The notes beneath the pieces are model-generated. The model ran no database searches. It was given only the letters and a program-made list of their open reading frames with translations, and was not told where the DNA came from. DNA of 64,000 bases from Pseudaminobacter soli (ex Li et al. 2025). Its GTDB lineage: Bacteria; Pseudomonadota; Alphaproteobacteria; Rhizobiales; Rhizobiaceae. Position numbers and translations under genes: made by a program. This document shows, in pieces, positions 7,850-16,223 of the stretch (position 1 is its first letter; every line of letters starts with the position of its first letter). Where the stretch lies: contig NZ_PXYL01000009.1 in assembly GCF_003012705.1 (NCBI RefSeq), forward strand, positions 62,001 to 126,000, given 5' to 3'.

Positions 7850-8002
7850 TTGGTGATGGATCAGTCGAGCACCTGTGCCGATGCTCGACTTGTTTCCAGG
7901 TCTGTCTTCGGGCTTATTCTTCAACAGCTGTCCGTTCCGTTGCCGCGATCTCGTGGCCGCTGCCTCGACGACAGGCGGCCACCTGCTTCGCGCAATCCAA
8001 CC

Positions 8003-9628
8003 CTATCCCAGCCAGGTATTCTCGAAGTGCTGTTCGTAAGCTTGGTGCATCTCGTATCCTCTGACGCGGGGCTGCATGTGACAGAACAGCTTTCGCCAGT
8101 AGGGCTGCACAATAACGCCGGACTTTTGCAATATGTCCTGCAGATCCGTCATCAGTTGCCGCCTCTTGTCGGAGTCCGCAATCGCGTTGGCCTTCTTCAG
8201 CTTCTCGTCAAACACCGGATCGGAGAAAGCGGTTTCGTTCCAGGCGCTTCCGGTCTGATAGGCGAGCGCCAGGGTCTGAATGCCAAGCGGACGGGCATTC
8301 CAATTGGTGACCGCGAACGGATAGTCGGTCCAGCTGTTCCAGAATGTGGCTTCCGGATAAACGGTGCGCTTCACCTTGAAGCCGGCCGCTCGCAATTGTT
8401 GTCCGATCGCATCAGCGCTTTCCTTGCGATAATCGGCTTCAACCGAAATCAACTCGAACTCGTGATCCGCGGCACCCGCTTCATGGAGAAGCGCGATCGC
8501 GGCCTTCGGATCGGGCGTGACCGGTTGCAAGACGGCATAGTCCGGATGCATAGGGCCGACATGGTGGTTCTCCGCAACCGTCCCGAAACCATCCGCGCCT
8601 AGCTTGAGAATGACTTCATTGTCGACGGCAAGCTGGACTGCGTTGCGAACGCGCTGGTCATCGTATGGGGGCTTCCTGACATTCATTCGGGCCACGATCG
8701 TGGTGGCGGTGACTTTCTCGGATCGTTTGAGGCCCATACCATCCATCGCCGCAACCACCGCTGTCTGTGTCTGGCCGTTCAAATCCACCTCATCGGCCTC
8801 GAATGCGGCCATCGTTGCCTGGGAATCGATGCCGTAGTCGACCCAGTCGATACCATCGAGCCACACTTCGCCGCCCCACCAGGAGCCATCAGGACGTCGT
8901 CTGACAGCAGCGCGGGACCCGACTTCAAGGTCCGTCAGTTCGAAAGGCCCCGTTCCGACCGGCTGATCTGAAAGCTGTTTTCCATTCTTATCGAAATCAC
9001 GGTGAACGATCAGCGCTGGATAGTCGGTCATAGCTGGAATGATCGTAATGTCCGGCCTACCAAGGTTGAGGCGTACCGTGTGGTCGTCCACGATCTCAAT
9101 CGCTCCCTTTCTGGAGCGGCCGCTATCTGCGTCGATGAGAGCACCCATTCGTCCGGCCATGGAGTTACCGGGAACATCCTTCTCACACCACCGGGCAATG
9201 TTGAAAGTAACATCCTCAGCGGTGAAATCATCGCCATTGGACCACTTCACACCCTTGCGGACGTTAAGGACATACTGGGTGGCATCGTCGCTGACCTGCC
9301 AGCCTTCCAGGAGCATCGGCCGGAAGGTAAAATCTTGGTTCCAGCGCACCAGCGGCTCGATGAACTGCATGGCGACGTTGCCCATCTGGGAAACGCTGAA
9401 CTTCCTGGGGTCATCGAGCGCCATGACTTGCATGCTGACGCGCAAGATGCCGCCGCGCTTCGGAGTTTCCTCAGCGAGCGCGGGAACCGGCACTGAAAGC
9501 CCGAGAAACGAATATGCGCCTGCCGCACTGGCGCCGAATACGCTCGCCAGCGCAAGAAACTCCCTTCTGTTCACGCGGCCGTCACGGGCGTCCGTCTTCA
9601 ATCGAGTTAATATCGGATGTTCAGCCAT
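8003..9628 (-). CDS. ABC importer substrate-binding protein, family 5 (peptide/nickel/opine type), Tat-exported
   Basis: Periplasmic solute receptor of 541 aa. The N-terminus has a twin-arginine signal ([20 protein letters not shown]) with a cleavage region near PALAEETP, so it is probably folded before export or anchored. The mature part has the SBP_bac_5 pattern: [11 protein letters not shown], early [20 protein letters not shown], the [16 protein letters not shown] signature and [18 protein letters not shown] precedes the ATG. No permease or ATPase gene lies beside it, so it must dock to transporters encoded elsewhere or its partners were lost. It is divergent from a LysR regulator 62 bp away, the likely controller. 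The ligand is unknown. Confidence 0.88.
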   Translation of the reverse strand: MAEHPILTRLKTDARDGRVNRREFLALASVFGASAAGAYSFLGLSVPVPALAEETPKRGGILRVSMQVMALDDPRKFSVSQMGNVAMQFIEPLVRWNQDFTFRPMLLEGWQVSDDATQYVLNVRKGVKWSNGDDFTAEDVTFNIARWCEKDVPGNSMAGRMGALIDADSGRSRKGAIEIVDDHTVRLNLGRPDITIIPAMTDYPALIVHRDFDKNGKQLSDQPVGTGPFELTDLEVGSRAAVRRRPDGSWWGGEVWLDGIDWVDYGIDSQATMAAFEADEVDLNGQTQTAVVAAMDGMGLKRSEKVTATTIVARMNVRKPPYDDQRVRNAVQLAVDNEVILKLGADGFGTVAENHHVGPMHPDYAVLQPVTPDPKAAIALLHEAGAADHEFELISVEADYRKESADAIGQQLRAAGFKVKRTVYPEATFWNSWTDYPFAVTNWNARPLGIQTLALAYQTGSAWNETAFSDPVFDEKLKKANAIADSDKRRQLMTDLQDILQKSGVIVQPYWRKLFCHMQPRVRGYEMHQAYEQHFENTWLG

Positions 9629-9642
9629 TCCATTCTCCTCCC

Positions 9643-9671
9643 ATTTTTGGAAACTTCTCTGTCTGAAAAAT
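9643..9671. promoter_or_regulatory. Inverted repeat in the binding-protein/LysR divergent region
   Basis: ATTTTT (9643-9648) and AAAAAT (9666-9671) form a 6-bp dyad with a 17-bp spacer within the 62-bp gap between the two divergent starts. LysR regulators usually bind such AT-rich dyads between themselves and their target. The spacing is not the textbook T-N11-A, so the call is tentative. Confidence 0.35.
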
Positions 9672-9690
9672 CATAGGCGCGGGGGCGGAA

Positions 9691-10587
9691 ATGAACCTCT
9701 TCACAGCCATGCGGGTCTTTGAACGCGTCGCCACTCTCGGGGGGCTTTCGGCGGCAGGAAGGGAGCTTGGTATGTCGTCCACTGCGGTCAGCCGCCACCT
9801 CAAGGAACTTGAGGACGAGCTGGGCGCGCGCCTTGTCAACCGCACGACCCGCAAGCTCAATCTCACCGAGGTCGGTCGGAATTATTTCGAGCGAGCCAAG
9901 GTGTTGCTGGACGAGATTGATGAATTGCAGGACACGGCACGGGGGCTGCATAGCCACACTCGCGGCTTGGTCAAGGTATCCTGCTCGAACGTACTGGGAC
10001 ACACGCGCATCACCACGTTGATCCCGAAATTCCTGCGCGAGAACCCTTTCGTCTCTGTCGAGTTCAATCTCACCTCGCGCTATGTGGTCGGTGTCGTCGA
10101 AGAAGGTTATGACGTTGCCATCCGCTTCGGCGATCAGAGCGATTCGGTACTTATCGCTCGCCGCCTCGGGCAAGTCAGGAATTACGTCTGCGCCACGCCG
10201 AGCTATTTCGAGCGGCACGGCCGGCCGGCGCACCCGGCCGAACTCGCGGGCCACGAATGCGTTCTCAGCAACTATGCCAAGAGTATCGGTACTTGGCCCT
10301 TCCAGGGACACGACGGTCCGTTCTCTGTGCCTGTCAGGAGCCGCGTGTCGACCAATAGCGTTGAGGCAGCATACCAGATGACGCTCGCCGGCTTCGGTAT
10401 CGGCAATCTCCCCAGTCTGCTGGTGGATGATGCATTGCGCACGGGCAGGCTCGAGGCGGTATTGCAAGAATACCGCCCCGTCTCCAGTCCAATCTACGCG
10501 CTCTATCCGCATCGCACCTATGTGCCCGCCAAGGTGCGCGCCTTTGTGGACTTCCTCATTCGCGAACTGTCCTCCGACTTGATCTGA
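9691..10587 (+). CDS. LysR-type transcriptional regulator
   Basis: LTTR of 298 aa. The winged-helix HTH covers residues 1-60 (MNLFTAMRVFERVATLGGLS..LGMSSTAVSRHLKELEDELG), followed by the linker helix and a substrate-binding regulatory domain to the end (GLVKVSCSNVLG.. through YALYPHRTYVPAKVRAFVDFL). The GNLPSLLVDDALRTGRL and PHRTYVPAKVRAFVDFL patterns are typical of the DmlR/AaeR-like subgroup that senses small carboxylates. Divergent orientation makes the Tat-exported binding protein the first candidate target; the PhyH-family gene, which converges on it, may also belong to the regulon. Confidence 0.9.
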   Translation: MNLFTAMRVFERVATLGGLSAAGRELGMSSTAVSRHLKELEDELGARLVNRTTRKLNLTEVGRNYFERAKVLLDEIDELQDTARGLHSHTRGLVKVSCSNVLGHTRITTLIPKFLRENPFVSVEFNLTSRYVVGVVEEGYDVAIRFGDQSDSVLIARRLGQVRNYVCATPSYFERHGRPAHPAELAGHECVLSNYAKSIGTWPFQGHDGPFSVPVRSRVSTNSVEAAYQMTLAGFGIGNLPSLLVDDALRTGRLEAVLQEYRPVSSPIYALYPHRTYVPAKVRAFVDFLIRELSSDLI

Positions 10588-10607
10588 GACGGATAGCTGT
10601 CCCCAAC

Positions 10608-11483
10608 TCAGTTCCACCAGACCGTGGTGTCGTATTCCGGACCCGGATTGGTCAGCAGGCGATCATCCTTGCAAAGCATCGGCGTGTCGCCGAGTGGCGT
10701 CGAAACTCCATTGCGAAACGCCCACTCACCACGCTCGGTGGCGTCCGCTTTGACGTAGCTGGAAAGCAGGAATGCCCGGTCGTAGTCTGACTTGTTGGGA
10801 GAGGAGCCGTGCACGGTAAGCAGACCCCAGACGGCGAGATCCCCCGGCTCCAATTCGAGATCGACGATCGTTGATGGATCGACACCGACCTTGCGCAGTT
10901 CATCTTCTGCTGTCAGTCCCTTCATCAGCATGCCATCATGCGTATCGTCGGACAGCCCCAGATATCCCAGCTTGTGACTTCCGGGCACCACCTGAAGGCA
11001 GCCGTTCTGTTTGGTGGCGCGATCGACTGCGAGCCCGGTTGTCACCGTCGACATGGCCACCTTCTCCAGATCGTCGCCCTGACGGAACCGTATGTCTTGA
11101 TGGAAGCGATAGCCGGTAACGTTGACGCCGGGCGGTTTCCAATGGAGTTGCTGAGCGATCTGTCGGATGTCGGGTCCGATCAGTCCCTGCAGCAGACGGT
11201 AGTAGTCGTCATTGCGGCGGAGCTTCTCAAAGTAGTCATTGACCCAGGAGAACCAGTAGGCCTGCAGCACGTAGCGCTTGTCGAAATGACTTTCGGGAAG
11301 CACCTGGAAACTGAGGTTTCCATTGCGATAGGTCGCGTGATGCTTGAGGCCTTCGTCGTAGACGGCCTGAGTTTCGCGCTGAAGCCGCTCCAGCTTGGTG
11401 CGGTCGATGAATTCGCGAATAACGGTATAGCCTTCCTCGCGATACTGCTCGTTCGCCTCTTTGGCCTGACGCTCTGTAATCAC
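10608..11483 (-). CDS. Phytanoyl-CoA dioxygenase (PhyH) family Fe(II)/2-oxoglutarate oxygenase
   Basis: Non-haem iron oxygenase of 291 aa on the double-stranded beta-helix fold. The iron triad is visible: H128-Q-D130 in YRFHQDIRFR and H225 in LLTVHGSSPN, with Arg236 (SDYDRAF) placed to hold 2-oxoglutarate. The substrate loop QNGCLQVVPGSHKLGYL is typical of PhyH-family members that hydroxylate small molecules, including ectoine-hydroxylase relatives. The start is GTG at 11483 with GGAGGAAG upstream. It stands as a single gene, convergent with the LysR gene. The substrate may be the ligand of the neighbouring binding protein; this is inference from proximity. Confidence 0.87.
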   Translation of the reverse strand: MITERQAKEANEQYREEGYTVIREFIDRTKLERLQRETQAVYDEGLKHHATYRNGNLSFQVLPESHFDKRYVLQAYWFSWVNDYFEKLRRNDDYYRLLQGLIGPDIRQIAQQLHWKPPGVNVTGYRFHQDIRFRQGDDLEKVAMSTVTTGLAVDRATKQNGCLQVVPGSHKLGYLGLSDDTHDGMLMKGLTAEDELRKVGVDPSTIVDLELEPGDLAVWGLLTVHGSSPNKSDYDRAFLLSSYVKADATERGEWAFRNGVSTPLGDTPMLCKDDRLLTNPGPEYDTTVWWN

Positions 11484-11552
11484 TTGCTTCCTCCGGTTCT
11501 ACCGTTGGAAGAAAGCTACAGCGGATCACCCAGCGCAATGAATGTGCTGATG

Positions 11553-11583
11553 ACGGGAACGACCTTCCCGTTTTCCGGGAAAA
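11553..11583. promoter_or_regulatory. Two inverted repeats upstream of the PhyH-family gene
   Basis: ACGGGAA-CGACC-TTCCCGT (11553-11571) is a perfect 7-bp dyad. It is directly followed by TTTTCC-G-GGAAAA (11571-11583), so GGGAA/TTCC half-sites alternate four times in 31 bp. The pair sits 70-100 bp before the GTG start, suiting an operator. Read on the plus strand the first stem followed by TTTT could also be a weak terminator, but no plus-strand gene ends here. Confidence 0.45.
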
Positions 11584-11715
11584 TCACAGCCTACACGCTT
11601 TGGATGATCTGGGAGGGCGATGCCACCCCCGCTGGCTCGCCAACGACTTTAATGCGAAACGCCGAGATGGGTAGATTGTCGCCCAAACCATCAAGCTCAG
11701 TAACTCACCGATAGT

Positions 11716-12981
11716 CTAATCAGACATCGCCAAAGCGGCGACAATGTCGGGGTCAACCCGGTCTCTATCATCGACCCTGTTGATGCCCATTTCGCGGCTG
11801 TTGATCTCCCACAAAGCCCAGCCGAAGCCAGCCGCCTGCGCCAGATGCGTCACGTCGGATAACCAGCGTTTGCGATAGAGGTCGTCGGCTCCGGTGAATC
11901 CGGCGGCGCGCCGCGTCACACCGCATTCGCCCACGATAATTCGGTGTCGCGCAACGCCACTGCGGTCTGCCCATGCCTCGACTTCAGCAAAGTCGCTCAC
12001 GATACGTTCGCGGTTCCAAGCGTCGGACAGGAAGCCTTCTAGGATATTCTGAGTATGATTCCGCGTGGCTACCCTGCCGATTGGGTCGAGCGCGGTATCC
12101 GCTGCGATGCGCGCTTCTATTGCCGCTTCGATTTCTTTCGCCGGAACAGCATCATACGGATAAGGGAGGTCGACGACATAGGGCGAGGCGGGAGCGTCGA
12201 CGGTTCCAAAGTCGATCCCCTGATGGGTGAAGCTGATCGGCATGTAATAGTGAAACGAGAACAGCGTGTTGCTGTCGGTGAAGGGTGACGGGTCGAGGTC
12301 CCTGAGTCCGCTTATGCCGCCATAACTCGCGCCCGTCAGCAAGAGCGGCAAATCGGCCGCTGCGCGCCGCGCCGCGTCATGCAGGACGAGTTGAGCCGCG
12401 CCCCAGACCTTGACCTGCGTGCGGTGGCTTGCCTCGCGAATGACCGGCTCATTCATGAGTTCCAGCGCCACATATCCTGACTGGACACCAGCTAGCAAAG
12501 TGGCCAGCCGGCCGATCATCGCGGTGTAGTCAGCGAACAGGGGCCCTTCTAGATCGTCAAGGATCGACGGTGCCGAATAAGCCGGTACCTGCTCCACCGG
12601 GTGACAATCCACGATGACGGCGAGCCCGAGATCGTGAAACAGGCGGATATTGCCGATGAGCTTCTGTTCCAGTGCTTCCCTATCTGCGCCCTGCAACTGC
12701 ATGAACGGACCGACATCCAGAGTGAGGCGGATGAAATCGAACCCGGAGCGGGCGAAATCCCGCATCAACGCAGCAGGGTAGGCATTCCGCGGCGTCTCGA
12801 ATGGGCGCGGCAAGTAACGTCCTGGATCGCCGTCCTGGAGTGCGCCCCAGTTCATCATCGAGTGTATGGCGCCGCCAAGGCGGAAGGCGGGGGCGGGTCT
12901 AGCAGCGGCGCCTGCGCGGGCGGGCAGCGCGGCAAGCGCTGCAGCAGAGGAACAAAGGAATTGACGGCGTGTCAGCGGCAT
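11716..12981 (-). CDS. Glycoside hydrolase family 5 (cellulase-like), exported
   Basis: Retaining beta-glycanase of 421 aa with a (beta/alpha)8 barrel. The N-terminus LTRRQFLCSSAAALAALPARAGA is a Tat-like signal peptide. The acid/base Glu178 is in LELMNEP (173-179) and the nucleophile Glu352 in IIVGECGV; the DCHPVEQVP and FSFHYYMP segments also fit GH5. It is the last gene of a minus-strand run after the polymerase/ligase and flippase. Such periplasmic GH5 or GH8 enzymes in polysaccharide clusters trim or release the polymer during export, as BcsZ does in cellulose synthesis. That role is inferred from context. The polymer linkage is unknown. Confidence 0.85.
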   Translation of the reverse strand: MPLTRRQFLCSSAAALAALPARAGAAARPAPAFRLGGAIHSMMNWGALQDGDPGRYLPRPFETPRNAYPAALMRDFARSGFDFIRLTLDVGPFMQLQGADREALEQKLIGNIRLFHDLGLAVIVDCHPVEQVPAYSAPSILDDLEGPLFADYTAMIGRLATLLAGVQSGYVALELMNEPVIREASHRTQVKVWGAAQLVLHDAARRAAADLPLLLTGASYGGISGLRDLDPSPFTDSNTLFSFHYYMPISFTHQGIDFGTVDAPASPYVVDLPYPYDAVPAKEIEAAIEARIAADTALDPIGRVATRNHTQNILEGFLSDAWNRERIVSDFAEVEAWADRSGVARHRIIVGECGVTRRAAGFTGADDLYRKRWLSDVTHLAQAAGFGWALWEINSREMGINRVDDRDRVDPDIVAALAMSD

Positions 12982-13089
12982 TGGCGAAAGGGGTCCGTGT
13001 CGGATGCAATCAAATCCATAGCCGGATGGCCAACCTGTCGAAAGCTCAGAGTTAGACCAGGTGCTGCGGCGCGACGGTAATACAGGCGT

Positions 13090-14511
13090 TCAATTGCTAA
13101 GCTCGACTTTTTGGTGCCGCCGAACGCGACCGCTGCCCGCGCTTATAGGCGGCGTTCCGCGGCCGATGCGGGACAGGACGTCGTCAGTCCGATCCGGCCG
13201 CGTGACGGGCAAGCCTGCGGTTCTCTCTCTAACCACCAGAGCCAGGATCAGAACCGTCGGAATGGTGAGCATGGTGGTCTTGCCGCTGATGCCGACCGTT
13301 GTCGAGATAATCAGGAAGACGAAGGCCAAAGGCAGGATGGCGCCTCGCCCGCCGATACGCAGCATGTCGACGAACCAGCCTGCGATGCCGAACCACAGCA
13401 CCGCCGACATCACGATGCCGTAGCGCACGAGATGGCCGACCCAGGAATTTTCGATACCTTCGGTCAAGCCGTTCCATCGCACATTTGTATCGAGGCCGAG
13501 TTTGGTCTGTCCGACCAGCAACTCGCGAAAGCTGAAGTCGCGGAGCAGGTTGAACAACTGAATGCGGGTCTGAGCGCTGCCCTTGTCATGCATGAAGCGA
13601 TCGAGGAAGTTATCGAACAGCCCCATCTGGAACATCGCCGTCACCGCAACAATGCCGAGCGGGGCAAGCACCAGAAGCGTCAGCAGCATCCGGATAGGGA
13701 CAGTCCCGCCACGTAGGAAGCCCAACACCTTCAAGCCTATGACCGCCGCCGCCATTGCAAAGACAACCGCGAAAGAGGTCCGCGAGCCGATGAACGGCAT
13801 GGTCACCATGCAAAGCAGTACGATCGGTAGCCGCCAACGTTCGCTCAGCCCCCGCACATCGTGAACAGTCATCAGGATCACGGCATAGACACCGGTGATG
13901 AGGGCTCCGATCAGCGGATGACCGAAGAGCGCCGTAGCCCGATATTCCCACGTCTGTTCGCGGCCGCCAAGAACGAAGGGGAACAGGCGCCAGCCGGACA
14001 ATCCTTCGGCGATTGCCAAAAAACAGTTGAGCACCATGATGATGTGCACCGCACGGGCGATCGTCAGCCGCGTGCGCTCGCCGGCATCCGCAAACAGCAG
14101 AAAGATCAGGGCTGCACCCATCAGAGTATCGATGAGGAAGGAAGCGGGCTGATCGCCCTTGTAGCGGGAGATGAACACCCAAAGCAGGATGCAGGCGGCA
14201 AGCAGAAAGACCGAACCCATCGACCGAAATAGCAGATCAATCAGATAGCCGATTGGATTGCGGTTGGCGACCACGGCAAATCCAAGCGCCAATGAGAACA
14301 GGTAAGTGGCCGGATGAATCTTGGAAAGGATCGAGCCTCCGAGGGAATTGTAGGGGAGACCGAAGAATTCCAGAGCAAAGTCGGACAAAGACAGCAGCGC
14401 CACCACGCCAATCAGAAACAACAGATCGACAATGCCGCGACCTGTCCCGTGCGGCAGGCTCGAGATGCTGGCTGTCGCCGGCCCGTCGTCAATGTTCCAT
14501 CTCGCCGCCAT
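13090..14511 (-). CDS. O-antigen ligase / Wzy-like polysaccharide polymerase, integral membrane
   Basis: Polytopic membrane protein of 473 aa with 10-12 hydrophobic segments and a larger periplasmic loop (about 290-370) that contains SRTSF and a region ending ENSWVGHLVRYG. This is the layout of the Wzy_C / O-antigen ligase family, where loop Arg and His residues act on undecaprenyl-linked repeats. The start at 14511 (MAARWN) is set by GTGGAGTGACG upstream; the open frame to 14724 extends into non-conserved sequence. It lies between the flippase and GH5 genes on the same strand. Polymerase and ligase cannot be separated by sequence alone, but with a flippase next door, Wzy-type polymerisation of an exopolysaccharide is likely. 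Confidence 0.78.
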   Translation of the reverse strand: MAARWNIDDGPATASISSLPHGTGRGIVDLLFLIGVVALLSLSDFALEFFGLPYNSLGGSILSKIHPATYLFSLALGFAVVANRNPIGYLIDLLFRSMGSVFLLAACILLWVFISRYKGDQPASFLIDTLMGAALIFLLFADAGERTRLTIARAVHIIMVLNCFLAIAEGLSGWRLFPFVLGGREQTWEYRATALFGHPLIGALITGVYAVILMTVHDVRGLSERWRLPIVLLCMVTMPFIGSRTSFAVVFAMAAAVIGLKVLGFLRGGTVPIRMLLTLLVLAPLGIVAVTAMFQMGLFDNFLDRFMHDKGSAQTRIQLFNLLRDFSFRELLVGQTKLGLDTNVRWNGLTEGIENSWVGHLVRYGIVMSAVLWFGIAGWFVDMLRIGGRGAILPLAFVFLIISTTVGISGKTTMLTIPTVLILALVVRERTAGLPVTRPDRTDDVLSRIGRGTPPISAGSGRVRRHQKVELSN

Positions 14512-14677
14512 CGTCACTCCACACATGCAAGCCAGCGCCTTGGCCCAGGCTAGCCCGTCAAGCTTTCCAATGGATGAAGCGCCCGGTAATTGCCGACTCA
14601 CACATGACTGCAGATCACCAGCGCAGCTCCACTGGCAGAAACGATAGAGCCGTGTGTCGTTGATGACGTCTGCCCGG

Positions 14678-16003
14678 TCAGGCAGGCCGCGGCAGTGACG
14701 CGGAGGGAGTCCGGCCGATCGCAAAGCGGGTGAAGCCGATATAGATCAGCGTCTGCAGGCCCCAGGCGATAGCGCGCGCAATGACCATGCCGTAGGCGCC
14801 GTGATCCTGCAGAAACCAGGTACCCACAATGAAGGTCGCCGCCCAACCGGCGGTGATCGAAAGCCCGGTCCACATATAGCCCGAGGAGACCGGCACCTGC
14901 CCGAGCGGCAGGGCACCCGCGATCATCGCCGAGGCGAACACAACGACCATGAAGATCGGCCAATGCTGCGCGGGATCGAGCTTGAACAGCACGAGGAACC
15001 AGTTGCCGAACAGCATCATCACCGTCACGAAGCCCAAGGCTATGACGAGATTGGTGCCGATGCCCATGCCAAGCACGTTGAGTACGCGCCGGCGGTTGTG
15101 CTCACCAAATCCGGTCGACAGCATCGGAATTGTCACCTGCACCACGATCTGCGGTGCGAACAGAAGCAGGGTCTCGAGCTGCATGGCGATGAAGTACAGG
15201 CCTACCTGCTGAAGGCCGTCGGGCTTGCCGACCACGATTGTCGTGCAAATCCAGTTCACTGGCTCAAACAGTATGCTCGCCAGCAGCGCGGGTATGGCGT
15301 AGCGTGTGATCATCGGCCACTGTGACAGCGCCCCGCGAAACGCGATCGGGATACCGCGAGTCTTCAACGCGCGGAGCATGGCCGGGGCGGTGATCAGGCT
15401 GCCCGCGAGGTAGGCGCAGCCCAGCGCGGTGAAGCTGCCGGTGAGGCCATGAAAATAGAGCCCGATCGGCACCGACGCGATCATCAGGCCTCCCATGACC
15501 ATGTTGAGCCGCGCGATGGTCTTGAATTGCTGCAGGCCATTGAGAATGGCGACCTGGACGTTGTTCAGCGCGCTGACGACAACGATCGGCGAGATAACCC
15601 TGAGATAGAAGGCAAGTTCCGGCTGTCTCAGAAGCCGTTCGGCGATCGCGTCGGAGAAATGGAAGATTGCTAGGCCGATAAGGACGCTGGCGCCTGCCAC
15701 CAAAAGCAGAGCCATGCCGGCCAGGCGCCCCGCCGTGCCCGGATCGGTCGTGGCGTATGCGGCAATGTTGCGCGTGGCCATGAGGTTGACGCCGGTGGAA
15801 GCGAGAAAGGTGGCCGACACCAGAGTGCTGTAGGTGACGCCGAACCTGCCGACGGATTCGATGCCGAACCAGTGCGAAATCAGGATGGTCGTGATCATCG
15901 GCGTTAGCCGGACAGCCACGGTGCCGAGGATCGACCAGATCAGCCCGAGACTGAAGACTCGTAGGTCTGCCGATTGGGAGATCAATGTCCTGAGGGACCG
16001 CAT
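14678..16003 (-). CDS. Polysaccharide flippase (Wzx / MATE-like MOP superfamily)
   Basis: Membrane protein of 441 aa with about 12 hydrophobic helices. It begins FSLGLIWSILGTVAVRLTPM, then the GRFGVTYSTLVSATFLASTG stretch typical of the polysaccharide-synthesis flippase group. It would move the lipid-linked oligosaccharide repeat to the periplasmic face. The start is the ATG at 16003, with AGGAG about 10 nt upstream; a TTG codon just before it is less likely. It is first in the minus-strand run flippase, polymerase/ligase, GH5, and divergent from the GINT-like gene. The family call is firm; the substrate depends on the cluster. Confidence 0.85.
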   Translation of the reverse strand: MRSLRTLISQSADLRVFSLGLIWSILGTVAVRLTPMITTILISHWFGIESVGRFGVTYSTLVSATFLASTGVNLMATRNIAAYATTDPGTAGRLAGMALLLVAGASVLIGLAIFHFSDAIAERLLRQPELAFYLRVISPIVVVSALNNVQVAILNGLQQFKTIARLNMVMGGLMIASVPIGLYFHGLTGSFTALGCAYLAGSLITAPAMLRALKTRGIPIAFRGALSQWPMITRYAIPALLASILFEPVNWICTTIVVGKPDGLQQVGLYFIAMQLETLLLFAPQIVVQVTIPMLSTGFGEHNRRRVLNVLGMGIGTNLVIALGFVTVMMLFGNWFLVLFKLDPAQHWPIFMVVVFASAMIAGALPLGQVPVSSGYMWTGLSITAGWAATFIVGTWFLQDHGAYGMVIARAIAWGLQTLIYIGFTRFAIGRTPSASLPRPA

Positions 16004-16160
16004 CAATTCTCGCTCCTGCCGGGGTCGTTCCTAGCTGAGTTGTTAGCAGGAATGTGTGAGTGGTCGATTACCGGTATTTTGTCCATTGCACAGGCTAACA
16101 GGATTGGCCGAAGCGAGATGGTTGTGTGGTAGGCGGCATCTGTCTCCTCCACCACCATTA

Positions 16161-16184
16161 AACGGGCCTTAGCAATTGCCCGTT
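16161..16184. repeat. 7-bp inverted repeat in the exopolysaccharide divergent region
   Basis: AACGGGC (16161-16167) and GCCCGTT (16178-16184) are separated by 10 nt. They lie in the 220-bp region between the flippase and GINT-like starts and could be an operator for the whole cluster or an RNA stem in the plus-strand leader. No T-run follows. Confidence 0.35.
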
Positions 16185-16223
16185 ACTCTGCGAGAGAGGC
16201 AGAAGGCGGTGACGGTTTTCCCC

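Larger units (their letters stand above)
7372..8002. other. 631-bp gap without an intact gene
   Basis: Between the HU start and the end of the binding-protein gene there is no convincing intact coding sequence. It holds the HU promoter region, the WGR pseudogene (7526-7779) and a strong inverted repeat at 7826-7849. The remaining open frames have no recognisable motif. It looks like a decayed junction. Confidence 0.6.

Noticed and set aside
9607-10617. Minus-strand frame over the LysR gene
   Set aside because: The LysR HTH and effector domain are clear on the plus strand; the antisense frame lacks any motif.
11566-11714. Short plus-strand frame between PhyH and GH5
   Set aside because: It is in frame with antisense PhyH sequence, has no ribosome site or motif; the palindromes here look regulatory.
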